Below are positions 27,616 to 36,371 of a DNA stretch of 64,000 nucleotides, piece by piece. The DNA is taken from contig NZ_VTRU01000001.1 of assembly GCF_008274625.1 (NCBI RefSeq), forward strand, positions 2,170,001 through 2,234,000, in the 5' to 3' direction. The stretch comes from Chryseobacterium panacisoli. GTDB lineage: Bacteria; Bacteroidota; Bacteroidia; Flavobacteriales; Weeksellaceae. The notes under the pieces are model-generated. The model was not told where the DNA came from and did not search any database. It saw only the letters and a list, made by a program, of their open reading frames with translations. Made by a program: the position numbers and the translations under genes. Position 1 is the stretch's first letter; the number at the start of each line of letters is the position of its first letter.

Positions 27616-29394
27616 TTATTTCAAATCATAAATTTTGTTCCTGAAAACTACTTTTTGAACTGAATTTGAAAAGGTTTTAAGCTCAAAATGACTTATTCTC
27701 CGTGAAGAGCAGTAAGGGTTCACCACAAACTGTAAAACCCTGGTCTTATTTTCCGTATCAGAGATCCAAAAACAAGCTTCATCTCCCCTTTTTATTGAAA
27801 AGATACTGTTTCTACCGAACGTATGAATCAACACTTCTTCTTTCTGATTTTCAAAGACATTACTTCCCGCTCTTATCATCAGAAATACAACAACAGCAAT
27901 CATCAGTCTTGAAGAATTTTTAACATTGAATTTTAAGATCGGAAATTTTAATAGATAAACCACCACAAATACTGACAGCACCTCTAATCCATTCATGGGG
28001 ATGTTGTCAAAGAATAGCATATCAACTTCTGCAAACCAATGGATCATTTTCAACAAAATCTGAATAATAAAATCATATATCCTATTCAGAAATTCAAAAT
28101 TGACCCCGCAAGAAATAAAAGCCGTCATTATGAATGAAAAAACAATAATTATTTCAGAAAAAGGAACAATGACAATATTTGCAATGATGGATATGAATGA
28201 AAACTGATGAAAATAATACAGCACCAAAGGAAGTGTTGCCAGCTGAGCTGATAAAGATATTGTAATGGTATTAAACAAAAGTTTTTTAAGGTAATTATCC
28301 TGTTTTGGAAAATATTTCAAGAGAGGCTGATTCAGCCAATAAATTCCAAGGACCGCTAAAAAGCTGAGCTGAAATCCCACATCAAAAAGCTGCTGTGTAT
28401 CTCCGATTAAGATAAGAAAAGCTGATAAAGCTAATGAATGAAGCAGATCCGGTTTTCGCTGAAGCAATACAAAAATAAAATAAATGCTCAGCATGATACA
28501 GGAACGCAGAACTGAATTCCCAAATCCGATAAAAGCAGCAAACAGCCAAATAAAAAAGAGACTTAAAATGACTGCATATTTTCTGAATTTTAAGGGAATA
28601 CAACGAATCAGCAAAAAGTAAAACATCCCGAAAACAACCACGATATGAGTTCCGGAAATAGCGAGAAAATGAACCAGTCCGGATTTATTGAAGTCCTGTA
28701 CAGTACCTGCATCAATCTCTGTACGGTCTGCCAGAATGATTCCTTTTAAAAACTCTTTGGTTTTTCCTGAAATCCCGGTTTCATCAATATTTTTGAGAGC
28801 TATAAATCTATATTGCTTAAGCTTATCTGCTGGAGTTACATCATCACGTTCCGCAGATACAATATCCTTTGAAAGATAAATCTGATAATCAATATGTTTT
28901 CGTTTTAAATACCCGGCATAGTCGAACTGAAAATCATATCGGGCAGCTTTTGGGTGTGTTATATAAGCTTCCGCTTTGTAATAATGGAGAAAATCCAATT
29001 CTTTAGTATCCTTCGGAACATAGAGTACTGAATTAAAGCTTATGCCTCCCGCCTGTGCTGCTCCTTCATATTTTTTATATTTCGCAGTAGTATTTAATTT
29101 TTGAGAGATTGTAAAAGTAACCGTTTCTTTTTTCTTTACAAATGAAGAAACATCAGCTGAAAAAGTATTATGAAAATGAAGAATAATCCCTGCTCCAAAG
29201 AACAGAAGTCCCATCAAAAAAGCTTTGATTTTATGTAAAAAATAAGAATGAAAGCATATTGCAGACAGTATAATCAGGCAAATCACAATAACCAAATAAA
29301 ATGCAATGCCTGTCAATACCATTTTCTCCTGAAAAAGAATTCCAAGAATAAAACAGATGACCAGAATAAGAAGAGGCTGTTTTTGCAATTTCAA
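27616..29394 (-). CDS. ComEC/Rec2-family competence-type membrane protein
   Basis: 592-residue polytopic inner-membrane protein. The N-terminal region with two or three membrane segments and the DUF4131-like soluble part (to about 200) precede the Competence domain (about 205-480), with the typical KSGLVHFLAISGTHIVV and FGNSVLRSCIMLS blocks. In other bacteria ComEC forms the channel for single-stranded DNA uptake. The C-terminal metallo-beta-lactamase domain is missing: only about 90 residues follow the last membrane helix and no HxHxDH is seen. Short C-termini are common in this phylum. Whether this strain is transformable is not shown. Confidence 0.88.
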   Translation of the reverse strand: MKLQKQPLLILVICFILGILFQEKMVLTGIAFYLVIVICLIILSAICFHSYFLHKIKAFLMGLLFFGAGIILHFHNTFSADVSSFVKKKETVTFTISQKLNTTAKYKKYEGAAQAGGISFNSVLYVPKDTKELDFLHYYKAEAYITHPKAARYDFQFDYAGYLKRKHIDYQIYLSKDIVSAERDDVTPADKLKQYRFIALKNIDETGISGKTKEFLKGIILADRTEIDAGTVQDFNKSGLVHFLAISGTHIVVVFGMFYFLLIRCIPLKFRKYAVILSLFFIWLFAAFIGFGNSVLRSCIMLSIYFIFVLLQRKPDLLHSLALSAFLILIGDTQQLFDVGFQLSFLAVLGIYWLNQPLLKYFPKQDNYLKKLLFNTITISLSAQLATLPLVLYYFHQFSFISIIANIVIVPFSEIIIVFSFIMTAFISCGVNFEFLNRIYDFIIQILLKMIHWFAEVDMLFFDNIPMNGLEVLSVFVVVYLLKFPILKFNVKNSSRLMIAVVVFLMIRAGSNVFENQKEEVLIHTFGRNSIFSIKRGDEACFWISDTENKTRVLQFVVNPYCSSRRISHFELKTFSNSVQKVVFRNKIYDLK

Positions 29395-29530
29395 TTAATT
29401 ATCCTTGTAAAATAGATAATTAATTCATGGTATATCATCTCTTGAATAACTAAATAAGAGCTTTACAGCGTATCAAACGTATCAACAGAACACTTTATTT
29501 TTTGCTATGAAATTAAAGTTTGAAAGCAGG

Positions 29531-30622
29531 TCATTTCTTTTGTAAAAATTTATCCGCTAAACGTTTCGTTTCTTTAATATAAAATAAAGGATCTTTCCCA
29601 TAATCTTCATATTTGAAATCTCCCGCTTTTTTAGGGATCGCAGGTTCTATCTGTGTTCCTTCATGCCATTCGTTGAATGATGTAATTCCAATGTAATCCG
29701 GATTTACCTTGATGGCAGCATCAAACATATTTTCGTAATACTTCCCATTGTTTCTGCTTTTGAAGTTGGCTTCATTCCATGGGCGGATTCTGGTATCCGA
29801 ATAACCTGGACCAACACAAGGAATAAAAATCATATGATGGTCTTTAGCATATTGGGCCATAAAATTCCAGTTAGCCGTTGTGCTTCCATATACAAAACCC
29901 TCACTGGCAAAATAAGTGTAGAAACCATCAAATCCGGATGATTCAAAAAATTTCGCATCGTCTTTTTCAACCCATAATCCAATGTAAAGAGCATCTAACA
30001 CTGTATTTCTAACGGTTTTTCCTCCATCTTTGGATAACATTTCAGACCACTCTTGTTTGGGAATCTTATAACTGTCGTAAACATAAAATAAAGGTTTCCC
30101 TTCTTTTTTATAGAAAGCGTGATGAGCAGAGTAAGTTTTTATGAGATAAGAAAGCTGTTCTTTTAATTCAGAAGTAGTTTTATAAAATGGCTCGATATGG
30201 AAGGCAACTTTTAAATCAAAATGATCGGCAATATCGAGATATTTGATAAGACTTTTATCCGTAAATGAATCTTTCCCCAGCCAGCTGACAACAACTACTC
30301 CCACTCCGGATTCTTTGATCATTCTCATATGCTTTTCAATGATCTTTGAATCATTCGAGCTATAATTTCCAAGTGCAGGATAAAAATTGGCCCCAATATC
30401 ATCTCCGCCTTTATGATGTCCGAGATTGTTCCATTTCGGATTACTCCAGTGAGGAAGGATTTCATGGTTCCAATGCTGATAACTTCCGTCCGTGTCAGGA
30501 TTTCCATACCAGCCATAATAGAATATCTGAACTTTATCTCTTGCATTGTTCTGCTGTGCAAAACTGTTTGAGAAGAATAATGTAAATATCAGTAATACCA
30601 GAAAACGGTTACAATAATTCAT
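29531..30622 (-). CDS. GH99 endo-alpha-mannosidase-like glycosidase, exported
   Basis: 363 residues with signal peptide 1-22 (ends SNSFAQ). A (beta/alpha)8 catalytic domain fills the rest. FYYGWYGNPDTDG opens the barrel, HIEPFY is in the middle, and SFNEWHEGTQIEPA (316-329) carries Glu318 and Glu321, spaced as the catalytic pair of characterised Bacteroides GH99 enzymes. Family GH99 cleaves internal alpha-1,2-mannosyl bonds in N-glycan-type or yeast mannan structures. No SusC/SusD pair or other glycosidase lies nearby, so it is outside a polysaccharide utilisation locus. It lies 39 bases downstream of lpxB and could share its transcript. Confidence 0.87.
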   Translation of the reverse strand: MNYCNRFLVLLIFTLFFSNSFAQQNNARDKVQIFYYGWYGNPDTDGSYQHWNHEILPHWSNPKWNNLGHHKGGDDIGANFYPALGNYSSNDSKIIEKHMRMIKESGVGVVVVSWLGKDSFTDKSLIKYLDIADHFDLKVAFHIEPFYKTTSELKEQLSYLIKTYSAHHAFYKKEGKPLFYVYDSYKIPKQEWSEMLSKDGGKTVRNTVLDALYIGLWVEKDDAKFFESSGFDGFYTYFASEGFVYGSTTANWNFMAQYAKDHHMIFIPCVGPGYSDTRIRPWNEANFKSRNNGKYYENMFDAAIKVNPDYIGITSFNEWHEGTQIEPAIPKKAGDFKYEDYGKDPLFYIKETKRLADKFLQKK

Positions 30623-30661
30623 AGTTAAAAAGTAAATTAAATTCTCAAAAACCCCGGCACA

Positions 30662-31765
30662 TCAAACTTTTAATATTACCTCAGCAGCATGGTCACTGGC
30701 ACCTTTTCCACCCAGTTTTTCTCTCAGAAGGCTGTAATCATTCAGAACCTGAGTTCTTTTTTCTCCTTCTATGATTTTACTGAGTTCTTCAACCAGGTTT
30801 TTAGTATTCAGATCATTTTGTATTAATTCTTTCACCACTTCTCTGTCCATGATAAGATTAACCAGAGAAATATAATTAATGTTTTTCACTAATCTTTTGG
30901 CAATAGCATACGAAATCTTACTTCCACGATAGCAAACCACTTCAGGAATATTCAACAAGGCGGTTTCTAAGGTAGCGGTTCCGGAAGTCACAAGAGCTGC
31001 TTTGGAACACCTCAGCAAGTCATAGGTTTTATTGGATACAAAATGAACATTGTCGTCCACATATTTCTGATAAAACTCTTTAGGAAGACTCGGCGCTCCG
31101 GCAATTACAAACTGATAATTTTTAAAATATGGTCTTACGGAAAGCATTATTTCAAGCATTTTTTCCACTTCCTGTTCTCTGGAACCCGGCAGAAGCGCGA
31201 TGATTTCTTTTTCGTTCAGTCCGTGCTCCGATTTGAAATCTTCAATACGAATCTCTTTCAGATCCGAAATAGCATCCAGCAAAGGGTGGCCTACAAAATG
31301 AGAATGAACGCCGTGTTTTCTGTAAAAATCTTCTTCAAAAGGAAGAATCACCATCATTTCATCCACATATTTTTTGATAGTTTCTACCCGTCCTTCTTTC
31401 CATGCCCAAAGCTGTGGAGAAATATAATACACGACTTTGATACCAAGTTCTTTGGCAAATCTGGCAATTCTCAGGTTAAAACCGGGATAATCAACCAAAA
31501 TCAAAACATCTGGTCTGTTCTTCTGGATATCCTCTTTGCAGAATTTAATATTATTCAGAATTGTCCGTAGGTTCATCACTACTTCCAAAAACCCCATAAA
31601 AGCAAGATCACGGTAATGTTTCACCAGTGTTCCGCCCTGAGCTTTCATCAGATCACCGCCCCAAAACCTGAACTCCGCATTCGGATCCTTTTGTTTTAAG
31701 GCTTTCATCAAATTACTTCCGTGCAGATCACCGGAAGCTTCTCCTGCAATAATATAATACTTCAT
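30662..31765 (-). CDS. lpxB: Lipid-A-disaccharide synthase
   Basis: Glycosyltransferase (GT19) joining UDP-2,3-diacylglucosamine and lipid X to form the lipid A disaccharide at the inner membrane. The family start MKYYIIAGEASGDLHG fixes translation at 31765; an in-frame ATG 24 bases upstream (31789) would add eight residues unlike the family. 367 residues. Other family blocks: PDVLILVDYPGFNLR, YYISPQLWAWKEGR, FVGHPLLDAI, LLPGSREQEV and TSGTATLETALL. It is divergent from the DUF2480 gene. Confidence 0.95.
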   Translation of the reverse strand: MKYYIIAGEASGDLHGSNLMKALKQKDPNAEFRFWGGDLMKAQGGTLVKHYRDLAFMGFLEVVMNLRTILNNIKFCKEDIQKNRPDVLILVDYPGFNLRIARFAKELGIKVVYYISPQLWAWKEGRVETIKKYVDEMMVILPFEEDFYRKHGVHSHFVGHPLLDAISDLKEIRIEDFKSEHGLNEKEIIALLPGSREQEVEKMLEIMLSVRPYFKNYQFVIAGAPSLPKEFYQKYVDDNVHFVSNKTYDLLRCSKAALVTSGTATLETALLNIPEVVCYRGSKISYAIAKRLVKNINYISLVNLIMDREVVKELIQNDLNTKNLVEELSKIIEGEKRTQVLNDYSLLREKLGGKGASDHAAEVILKV

Positions 31766-31815
31766 TTCTATAGTAAGGATAGAGAACAAATTAAAATAGA
31801 TATGATCTTAATTCG

Positions 31816-31823
31816 TAAATTTG
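31816..31823 (+). promoter_or_regulatory. -7 element for the DUF2480 gene
   Basis: TAAATTTG matches TAnnTTTG, 20 bases before the DUF2480 ATG. No clear -33 TTTG. Confidence 0.4.
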
Positions 31824-31843
31824 TTCAAAGATAATGATAAAAA

Positions 31844-32353
31844 ATGTCAGAAGAATTTGAAATCCGGAATAAAGTTGCCGAAAGCGGCCTTATCAATTTT
31901 GACCTTGCCACTTTACTTCCAAAGGGAGAAAGAAAGGGTATTGACCTTAAAGATTTCCTTTTTCAGGAAATGATCCTGAAAGAAAAAGATTTTCGTGAAG
32001 AGGTAGAGGCTATAGATACAGAACTCTATAAAGATTCATACATATACATTTACAATTCTGTAGATACAATTATCCCGCTTTGGGCTTATTTTGTATTGAC
32101 CGCAAAACTTACTGATGTTGCCAAAAAAATAGTCTTCGGAAGCCGTGAGGATCTTGATGTTATTTTAATGCACAATGCCATCCAGACTCATGATTTTGAG
32201 GAAATGAGAGGCAAAAGAGTTTTGGTAAAAGGCTGTTCAGATAAAGATATTCCTGAAAATGCTTATATAGAACTGGTAGAACAGTTAAAACCTATTGTAA
32301 AATCCCTGATGTTCGGAGAAGCCTGTTCTAATGTTCCTATCATAAAGAACTAA
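31844..32353 (+). CDS. DUF2480 family protein
   Basis: 169 residues, soluble, no signal peptide. I recognise the conserved Bacteroidota family DUF2480: opening NKVAESGLINFDLATLLP, middle DSYIYIYNSVDTIIPLWAYFVL, and C-terminal KRVLVKGCSDKDIPENAYIEL followed by FGEACSNVPI. Two cysteines in the last third (KGCSD and EACSN) are striking and could bind metal. Function is unknown. It is one base ahead of the next gene, so the two are translationally linked. Confidence 0.8.
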   Translation: MSEEFEIRNKVAESGLINFDLATLLPKGERKGIDLKDFLFQEMILKEKDFREEVEAIDTELYKDSYIYIYNSVDTIIPLWAYFVLTAKLTDVAKKIVFGSREDLDVILMHNAIQTHDFEEMRGKRVLVKGCSDKDIPENAYIELVEQLKPIVKSLMFGEACSNVPIIKN

Positions 32354-32354
32354 T

Positions 32355-33614
32355 ATGAACAAATATTTATCCGCTGTATTTTTGTTTATTATTTTTCTTG
32401 GCATTTACTATTTCGGAAGTTTTTCAAAAATTCCTTTTGCTGACTGTGTAGGTTTTGTATTGAGTGCAGAAAAAGGGATATGGGAAACCACTGCTTCAGC
32501 AACAAGTCATTTTTTATATACCAATACTGTTATCTTTATTAAGAACCTGGCAGGTATTAATGCTATTGAAGCAAGCCGGTTTTTGGTTGTTTTTTCAGGA
32601 GCAGCCACAGTTTCTGTTATTTATCTCACAGTAAAAAGTATTTCAAAAACAGAATGGGCATCGCTTACAGCGGCTTTTGTTTTCGGTTTCAGTTTCTCAT
32701 TTTGGAGAAATGCAGAGATCGTGGAAGTATATACTTATAACTCCCTGTGGGTAAGCCTTTTTTTCTTTTCAGTTATAAAAACTTTTACAGAAAATAAAAG
32801 AATCTATATAGTGCTGAGCAGCGTATTTTTAGGAATAAGCTTATGGGTTCATATTCAAAATATCCTCCTCATACCTGCCTTACTGATCTTTTTATTTTAT
32901 TTCAGAAACGAAAAGAAATATGCAGCGGCTTCACTATTCATTTTTGCAGCATTGTTTGGTTCATTATTTATTCTGAATATCTCCCAGGGACTTCCCTTCA
33001 AATTACCATACAGCTCTGATCAGGGAACATGGGTGGAAGATTCTTTGAAAAAAAGTACAGTTCAGTATGTGAAAGATTTTTTCCAGTCTTTTGCTTATCT
33101 TATATATAATTTCAATGTATTTACATTTTTCGGAGTCGCAGGTGTTCTGATATTATACAAGACTAATCGAAAAATGTTTTTTGTTTTTGCTGCAGGGGCT
33201 GTCTGCGTATACGGATTTTCGACGTTTTATGCAGTATCAGATAATTACGTTTTCTTTTTGCCTTTTAATATAATTTTTGCTTTGTCTATCGGCTATGGAC
33301 TTTCCTCCGCAAAATATGCCCGCCTGAGAAGATTTTCATGGGTATGTCTGTTGATTCCTGCTGGGTATCTTCTCTTTTATAAAGTCGTATTCTTAACAGA
33401 AAAAGGGAAAGAATTTCATGCATCCAAGGAGTACAAAGGCGGTCTGGATTATTATGTTCTTCCATGGATGAATAACAATGTAGGGATTCTGGAGTTTACC
33501 ATTGATAAAAAACAAGCGCCCGAACCCATTGAATGGATGACAATAAGTGCTGTAGAATACATTAAGGTGCTAAAAAGCAAAGGCTATACAGAAGAACAGA
33601 TCAGAAAACTTTAA
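32355..33614 (+). CDS. DUF2723-like multi-spanning membrane protein
   Basis: 419 residues with about ten hydrophobic segments. The N-terminal third fits DUF2723 (GT-C-type glycosyltransferase-like) proteins: an acidic residue after the first helix in PFADCVGFVLSAEKG, and FGFSFSFWRNAEIVEVYTYN matching the family SxxFWxxAEVAEVYxLN block. It is shorter than most members (which carry extra soluble sequence) and has a brief C-terminal tail. A lipid-linked sugar transferase role is possible but unproven. Spacing of one base to the DUF2480 gene indicates an operon. Confidence 0.75.
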   Translation: MNKYLSAVFLFIIFLGIYYFGSFSKIPFADCVGFVLSAEKGIWETTASATSHFLYTNTVIFIKNLAGINAIEASRFLVVFSGAATVSVIYLTVKSISKTEWASLTAAFVFGFSFSFWRNAEIVEVYTYNSLWVSLFFFSVIKTFTENKRIYIVLSSVFLGISLWVHIQNILLIPALLIFLFYFRNEKKYAAASLFIFAALFGSLFILNISQGLPFKLPYSSDQGTWVEDSLKKSTVQYVKDFFQSFAYLIYNFNVFTFFGVAGVLILYKTNRKMFFVFAAGAVCVYGFSTFYAVSDNYVFFLPFNIIFALSIGYGLSSAKYARLRRFSWVCLLIPAGYLLFYKVVFLTEKGKEFHASKEYKGGLDYYVLPWMNNNVGILEFTIDKKQAPEPIEWMTISAVEYIKVLKSKGYTEEQIRKL

Positions 33615-33636
33615 CAATAATTATGAAAGGCGGTCA

Positions 33637-33666
33637 TTTTATGAGACATATTTTTTGATAACTTTG
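33637..33666 (+). promoter_or_regulatory. Promoter for the DUF937 gene
   Basis: TTTT at 33637-33640, an 18-base spacer and TAACTTTG at 33659-33666. The -7 element is a full match to TAnnTTTG; the -33 is off by one base. The ATG is 28 bases downstream. Confidence 0.5.
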
Positions 33667-33694
33667 ATTTACTTAATACTAACAAACACAAAAA

Positions 33695-34354
33695 ATGAGT
33701 TTAATTGACCTACTTACAGGGAACACAGGCAACCAGGTTGCTGAACAGGCTGAAAATAAATTCGGAATCAGCAAAAATCAGGTAATCGCCCTATTAGCAG
33801 TAGCTGCACCTCTTATTATTTCTTACCTTAGAAATAAATCTCAGGATGCTAAAGAAGCAGAAGCTTTAAATAATGCTTTAGATAAAGACCATAACGGAAG
33901 TATCTTAAATGACACTTCTCAGATTGAAGCAAGACAGGCCGAGGGCGGATCTATTCTTGATCATATCTTTGGAGGGCAAAAAAGTACGGTTGAAAACCAG
34001 CTTTCACAGAACACAGGAATTTCTATTGACAAAATAGGTCCTATCCTGGCGATGCTGGCACCTGTTGTAATGGGTTACATCGGACAGCAGAAGCAACAGA
34101 GCAATGTAGGCGCAGGAGGTCTTGGAGATCTTTTAGGAGGAATTCTTGGGAATGCTTCCAACCAGGCTCAGGCTCAGCAATCTAATCCTTTAAATGACAT
34201 TCTTGGAAGTGTTTTAGGAGGTGGCGGACAAGCTCAATCATCTGGAAATCCTCTGAACGATATACTTGGAAGTGTATTGGGCGGTGGTGGAAACCAACAG
34301 CAAGGCGGCGGCGGTTTAGGCAGCATTCTTGGTAATATTCTTGGTGGTAAATAA
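33695..34354 (+). CDS. DUF937 domain protein with Gly-rich repeats
   Basis: 219 residues, cytoplasmic by lack of a signal. The helical N-terminus (LIDLLTGNTGNQVAEQAENKFGI) and KIGPILAMLAPVVMGYIG match DUF937, a YidB-like family of unknown function. The C-terminal 85 residues are low-complexity: NPLNDILGSVLGGGG appears twice, flanked by GLGDLLGGILGN and GLGSILGNILGGK, a pattern like amphipathic helices joined by Gly/Gln linkers. The nucleotide repeats (34182-34289) may allow copy-number change. It has its own promoter and a terminator shared with thx. Confidence 0.8.
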   Translation: MSLIDLLTGNTGNQVAEQAENKFGISKNQVIALLAVAAPLIISYLRNKSQDAKEAEALNNALDKDHNGSILNDTSQIEARQAEGGSILDHIFGGQKSTVENQLSQNTGISIDKIGPILAMLAPVVMGYIGQQKQQSNVGAGGLGDLLGGILGNASNQAQAQQSNPLNDILGSVLGGGGQAQSSGNPLNDILGSVLGGGGNQQQGGGGLGSILGNILGGK

Positions 34355-34370
34355 TTAATTTAATTTTCAT

Positions 34371-34404
34371 AAAAAAGACCGGAGAGATGATCTTCGGTCT
34401 TTTT
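34371..34404. terminator. Bidirectional terminator between DUF937 and thx
   Basis: Stem AAAAGACCG / CGGTCTTTT with a loop that can extend by AGA/TCT pairing. It lies between two convergent genes with A and T runs on both sides. Confidence 0.85.
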
Positions 34405-34412
34405 ATTTTTGC

Positions 34413-34532
34413 TTACTTTTTAGATTTTTCTTCAGAAGCAACAAAAGATTTCGAGGCTTTTTTAGGTCTTCTTTTACCATAGCTTCCGGAATTGATTTTT
34501 CCTCTTCTTGATTTTTTGTCTCCTTTTCCCAT
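34413..34532 (-). CDS. 30S ribosomal protein THX
   Basis: A 39-residue basic protein that begins MGKGDKKSRRGKINSGSYGK and ends in a Lys/Ser-rich tail. MGKGDKK(S/T)RRGKI..GSYG is the signature of bacterial THX, the small peptide that fits in a cavity at the top of the 30S head and stabilises 16S rRNA. It is complete from ATG to TAA. It is convergent with the DUF937 gene and shares its terminator. This is too short for ordinary gene finding and easily missed. Confidence 0.88.
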   Translation of the reverse strand: MGKGDKKSRRGKINSGSYGKRRPKKASKSFVASEEKSKK

Positions 34533-34621
34533 AGTATTATGTATTTGTTGTATTACGAATTTAGAAAATACTGATCTAAAATCCAATTAATGAAGCTGTT
34601 AAAATTTTATAAATTAAGGAT

Positions 34622-34768
34622 GGAAGTTGGAAGAAGGAAGCTGGAAGTTACTATCAGACTACTATCTTCTATTCTTTGTTATTGAATTATTTATCACCTT
34701 AATTTCGTTGATAAAGACAGATCCAGGTATTTCAGACTTTGGTAACTTCCTTCTTCCAGCACCCAGCC
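34622..34768. repeat. Inverted GGAAG-rich repeat between MATE gene and thx
   Basis: The left arm (34622-34651) consists of GGAAG units (TTGGAAGAAGGAAGCTGG then GGAAGTTAC). The right arm (34741-34768) carries the inverse, with TGGAAGAAGGAAG shared exactly and GTTAC ends. About 90 bases of AT-rich sequence separate them. Nothing coding is seen. The right arm ends immediately after the MATE stop. Confidence 0.6.
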
Positions 34769-34775
34769 TTTTAAG

Positions 34776-36194
34776 TTAAACCTTAATCGTTTTCCATCTT
34801 CCTTTTTTGAATAAGATAAAAGCAACGATGGTAATCAGGGTTTCTGCGGCAGGAATTGAAATAAAGACCCCTTTTGGTCCCAGGTCAAAGTATTTTGATA
34901 AAAAATATGCTAAAGGAATCTGAAACAGCCAGAATCCAAAAAGATTAACCCAGGTAGGCGTCCATGTATCACCGGCCCCATTGAATGCATTGATCATTAC
35001 CATACCGATTCCATAGAAAATAAACCCTGTACTCATAATCTGAAGGGCATTTTTAGCAAAATCTTTAATAGCAGTTTCCTGAGTAAAAAAACCAACTAAA
35101 AAATTTCCCATAAAAATAAATATCAGGCTTACGATGAGCATAAAGATGACATTATATTTCACCGTCTTCATTACGGACTGTTCTGCTCTCAGCATTTCAT
35201 TGGCTCCCATATTCTGTCCTACCAGTGTAGATGCCGCATTACTCAGTCCCCAGGCCGGAAGCATAAAGAACATCATCAGTCTTAAAGCTGTCTGATACCC
35301 TGCTGAAGCATTCTCACCTCCTGTTGTAGCTACGAGTTCCGCAAGAAAAATCCAGCTGCATGAAGCAATGACAAACTGAAAAATTCCGGGAGTTGCAATT
35401 TTTATAATGGATTTTATTAATTCATAATTGGGTTTAAAATAAGGAATCTTTATACGGATTTGGGTATCAGCTACTAAAAGATGATATAACTGGTAAATTA
35501 CCCCGATACTTCGACCTATTGTTGTCGCCAAAGCAGCCCCGGTTAATCCCAAAGCAGGAACAGGCCCTAATCCTTTTATCAGGAGTGGGCATAGAATAAT
35601 ATTGGCAATATTTGCTATCCACAAGCTTTTCATAGCAATCATCGCATTTCCTGCACCTCTGAAAATACCATTGATTAAAAATAAAAGCATAATAATGGTA
35701 CTGCTTCCCATCATAATTCTGGTAAAATTCTTCCCATAGGCTGCTGCTTCAGGCTTTGAGCCCATCAGGATCAAAATTTCTTCAGCATAGATCACTCCCA
35801 GTAAACTTAAAACAAAAGTAATAGCAAAGGAAACCAATAATACCTGTGCAGCACTTCTGGAAGCCTGCTCCGGGTTTTTCTCACCAATCCTTCTTGCTAC
35901 CAGCGCTGTTGCCGCCATACTCATACCGATCGCAATAGAATACATCACTGAAAGTACAGATTCGGTAAGCCCTACAGTCTGAATGGCAAAACCACTTTCT
36001 TTCAGGTGTCCGACAAAATAGAGATCAACCAGCGCAAACACAGATTCCATGGCCATTTCCAGCATCATCGGGATTGCTAAAAGTAATACAGCACTTCTGA
36101 TATTTACCTTCGTAAAGTCGGTTTCTTCACCACTGAACGCCTTTTTTAAAAACTCGATATATCTTGTCATGATTTCTTTTAGTTTACTTAGCAA
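34776..36194 (-). CDS. MATE family efflux transporter
   Basis: 472-residue inner-membrane transporter with twelve predicted helices in two homologous halves. Family features are the opening SAVLLLAIPMMLEMAMESVFALVDLYFVG, GMSMAATALVARRIGE, and in the second half TSVNQ-like GQNMGANEMLRAEQ. MATE proteins export organic cations and drugs against Na+ or H+. The first eight residues may be dispensable: an internal start at MTRYIEFLKK is equally plausible. It stands alone on its strand. Confidence 0.9.
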   Translation of the reverse strand: MLSKLKEIMTRYIEFLKKAFSGEETDFTKVNIRSAVLLLAIPMMLEMAMESVFALVDLYFVGHLKESGFAIQTVGLTESVLSVMYSIAIGMSMAATALVARRIGEKNPEQASRSAAQVLLVSFAITFVLSLLGVIYAEEILILMGSKPEAAAYGKNFTRIMMGSSTIIMLLFLINGIFRGAGNAMIAMKSLWIANIANIILCPLLIKGLGPVPALGLTGAALATTIGRSIGVIYQLYHLLVADTQIRIKIPYFKPNYELIKSIIKIATPGIFQFVIASCSWIFLAELVATTGGENASAGYQTALRLMMFFMLPAWGLSNAASTLVGQNMGANEMLRAEQSVMKTVKYNVIFMLIVSLIFIFMGNFLVGFFTQETAIKDFAKNALQIMSTGFIFYGIGMVMINAFNGAGDTWTPTWVNLFGFWLFQIPLAYFLSKYFDLGPKGVFISIPAAETLITIVAFILFKKGRWKTIKV

Positions 36195-36310
36195 AAGTAT
36201 TCATTCAAAAGCAATTAAAAGTTGGCATATGAAAAGTTTTTAATCACTGCTGAATACTGGTTACTCCAGTAAAAAACTCAAATTAAAAAAAATAAAATAA
36301 AATTTACAAC

Positions 36311-36339
36311 AAATATTTATCGTAATACGATAAATATTT
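36311..36339. promoter_or_regulatory. Perfect 29-bp palindrome, probable operator
   Basis: AAATATTTATCGTA and its exact complement flank a single central A, giving 14+1+14. It ends just before a -7-like TACATTTA (36341-36348) and lies about 30 bases ahead of the DUF2975 ATG, so a protein bound here would cover the -33 region. The HTH protein encoded two genes on is the obvious candidate. Confidence 0.7.
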
Positions 36340-36371
36340 ATACATTTACAACAATTAAAAATTATAATTGC

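Noticed and set aside
27616..29394. ComEC called as truncated pseudogene because of the missing MBL domain
   Set aside because: The frame is intact with complete Competence domain, and short C-termini are usual in this phylum.
31043..31570. Plus-strand open frame of 175 codons opposite lpxB
   Set aside because: Antisense to a well conserved gene, Phe/Asn/Ile-rich without any motif; shadow.
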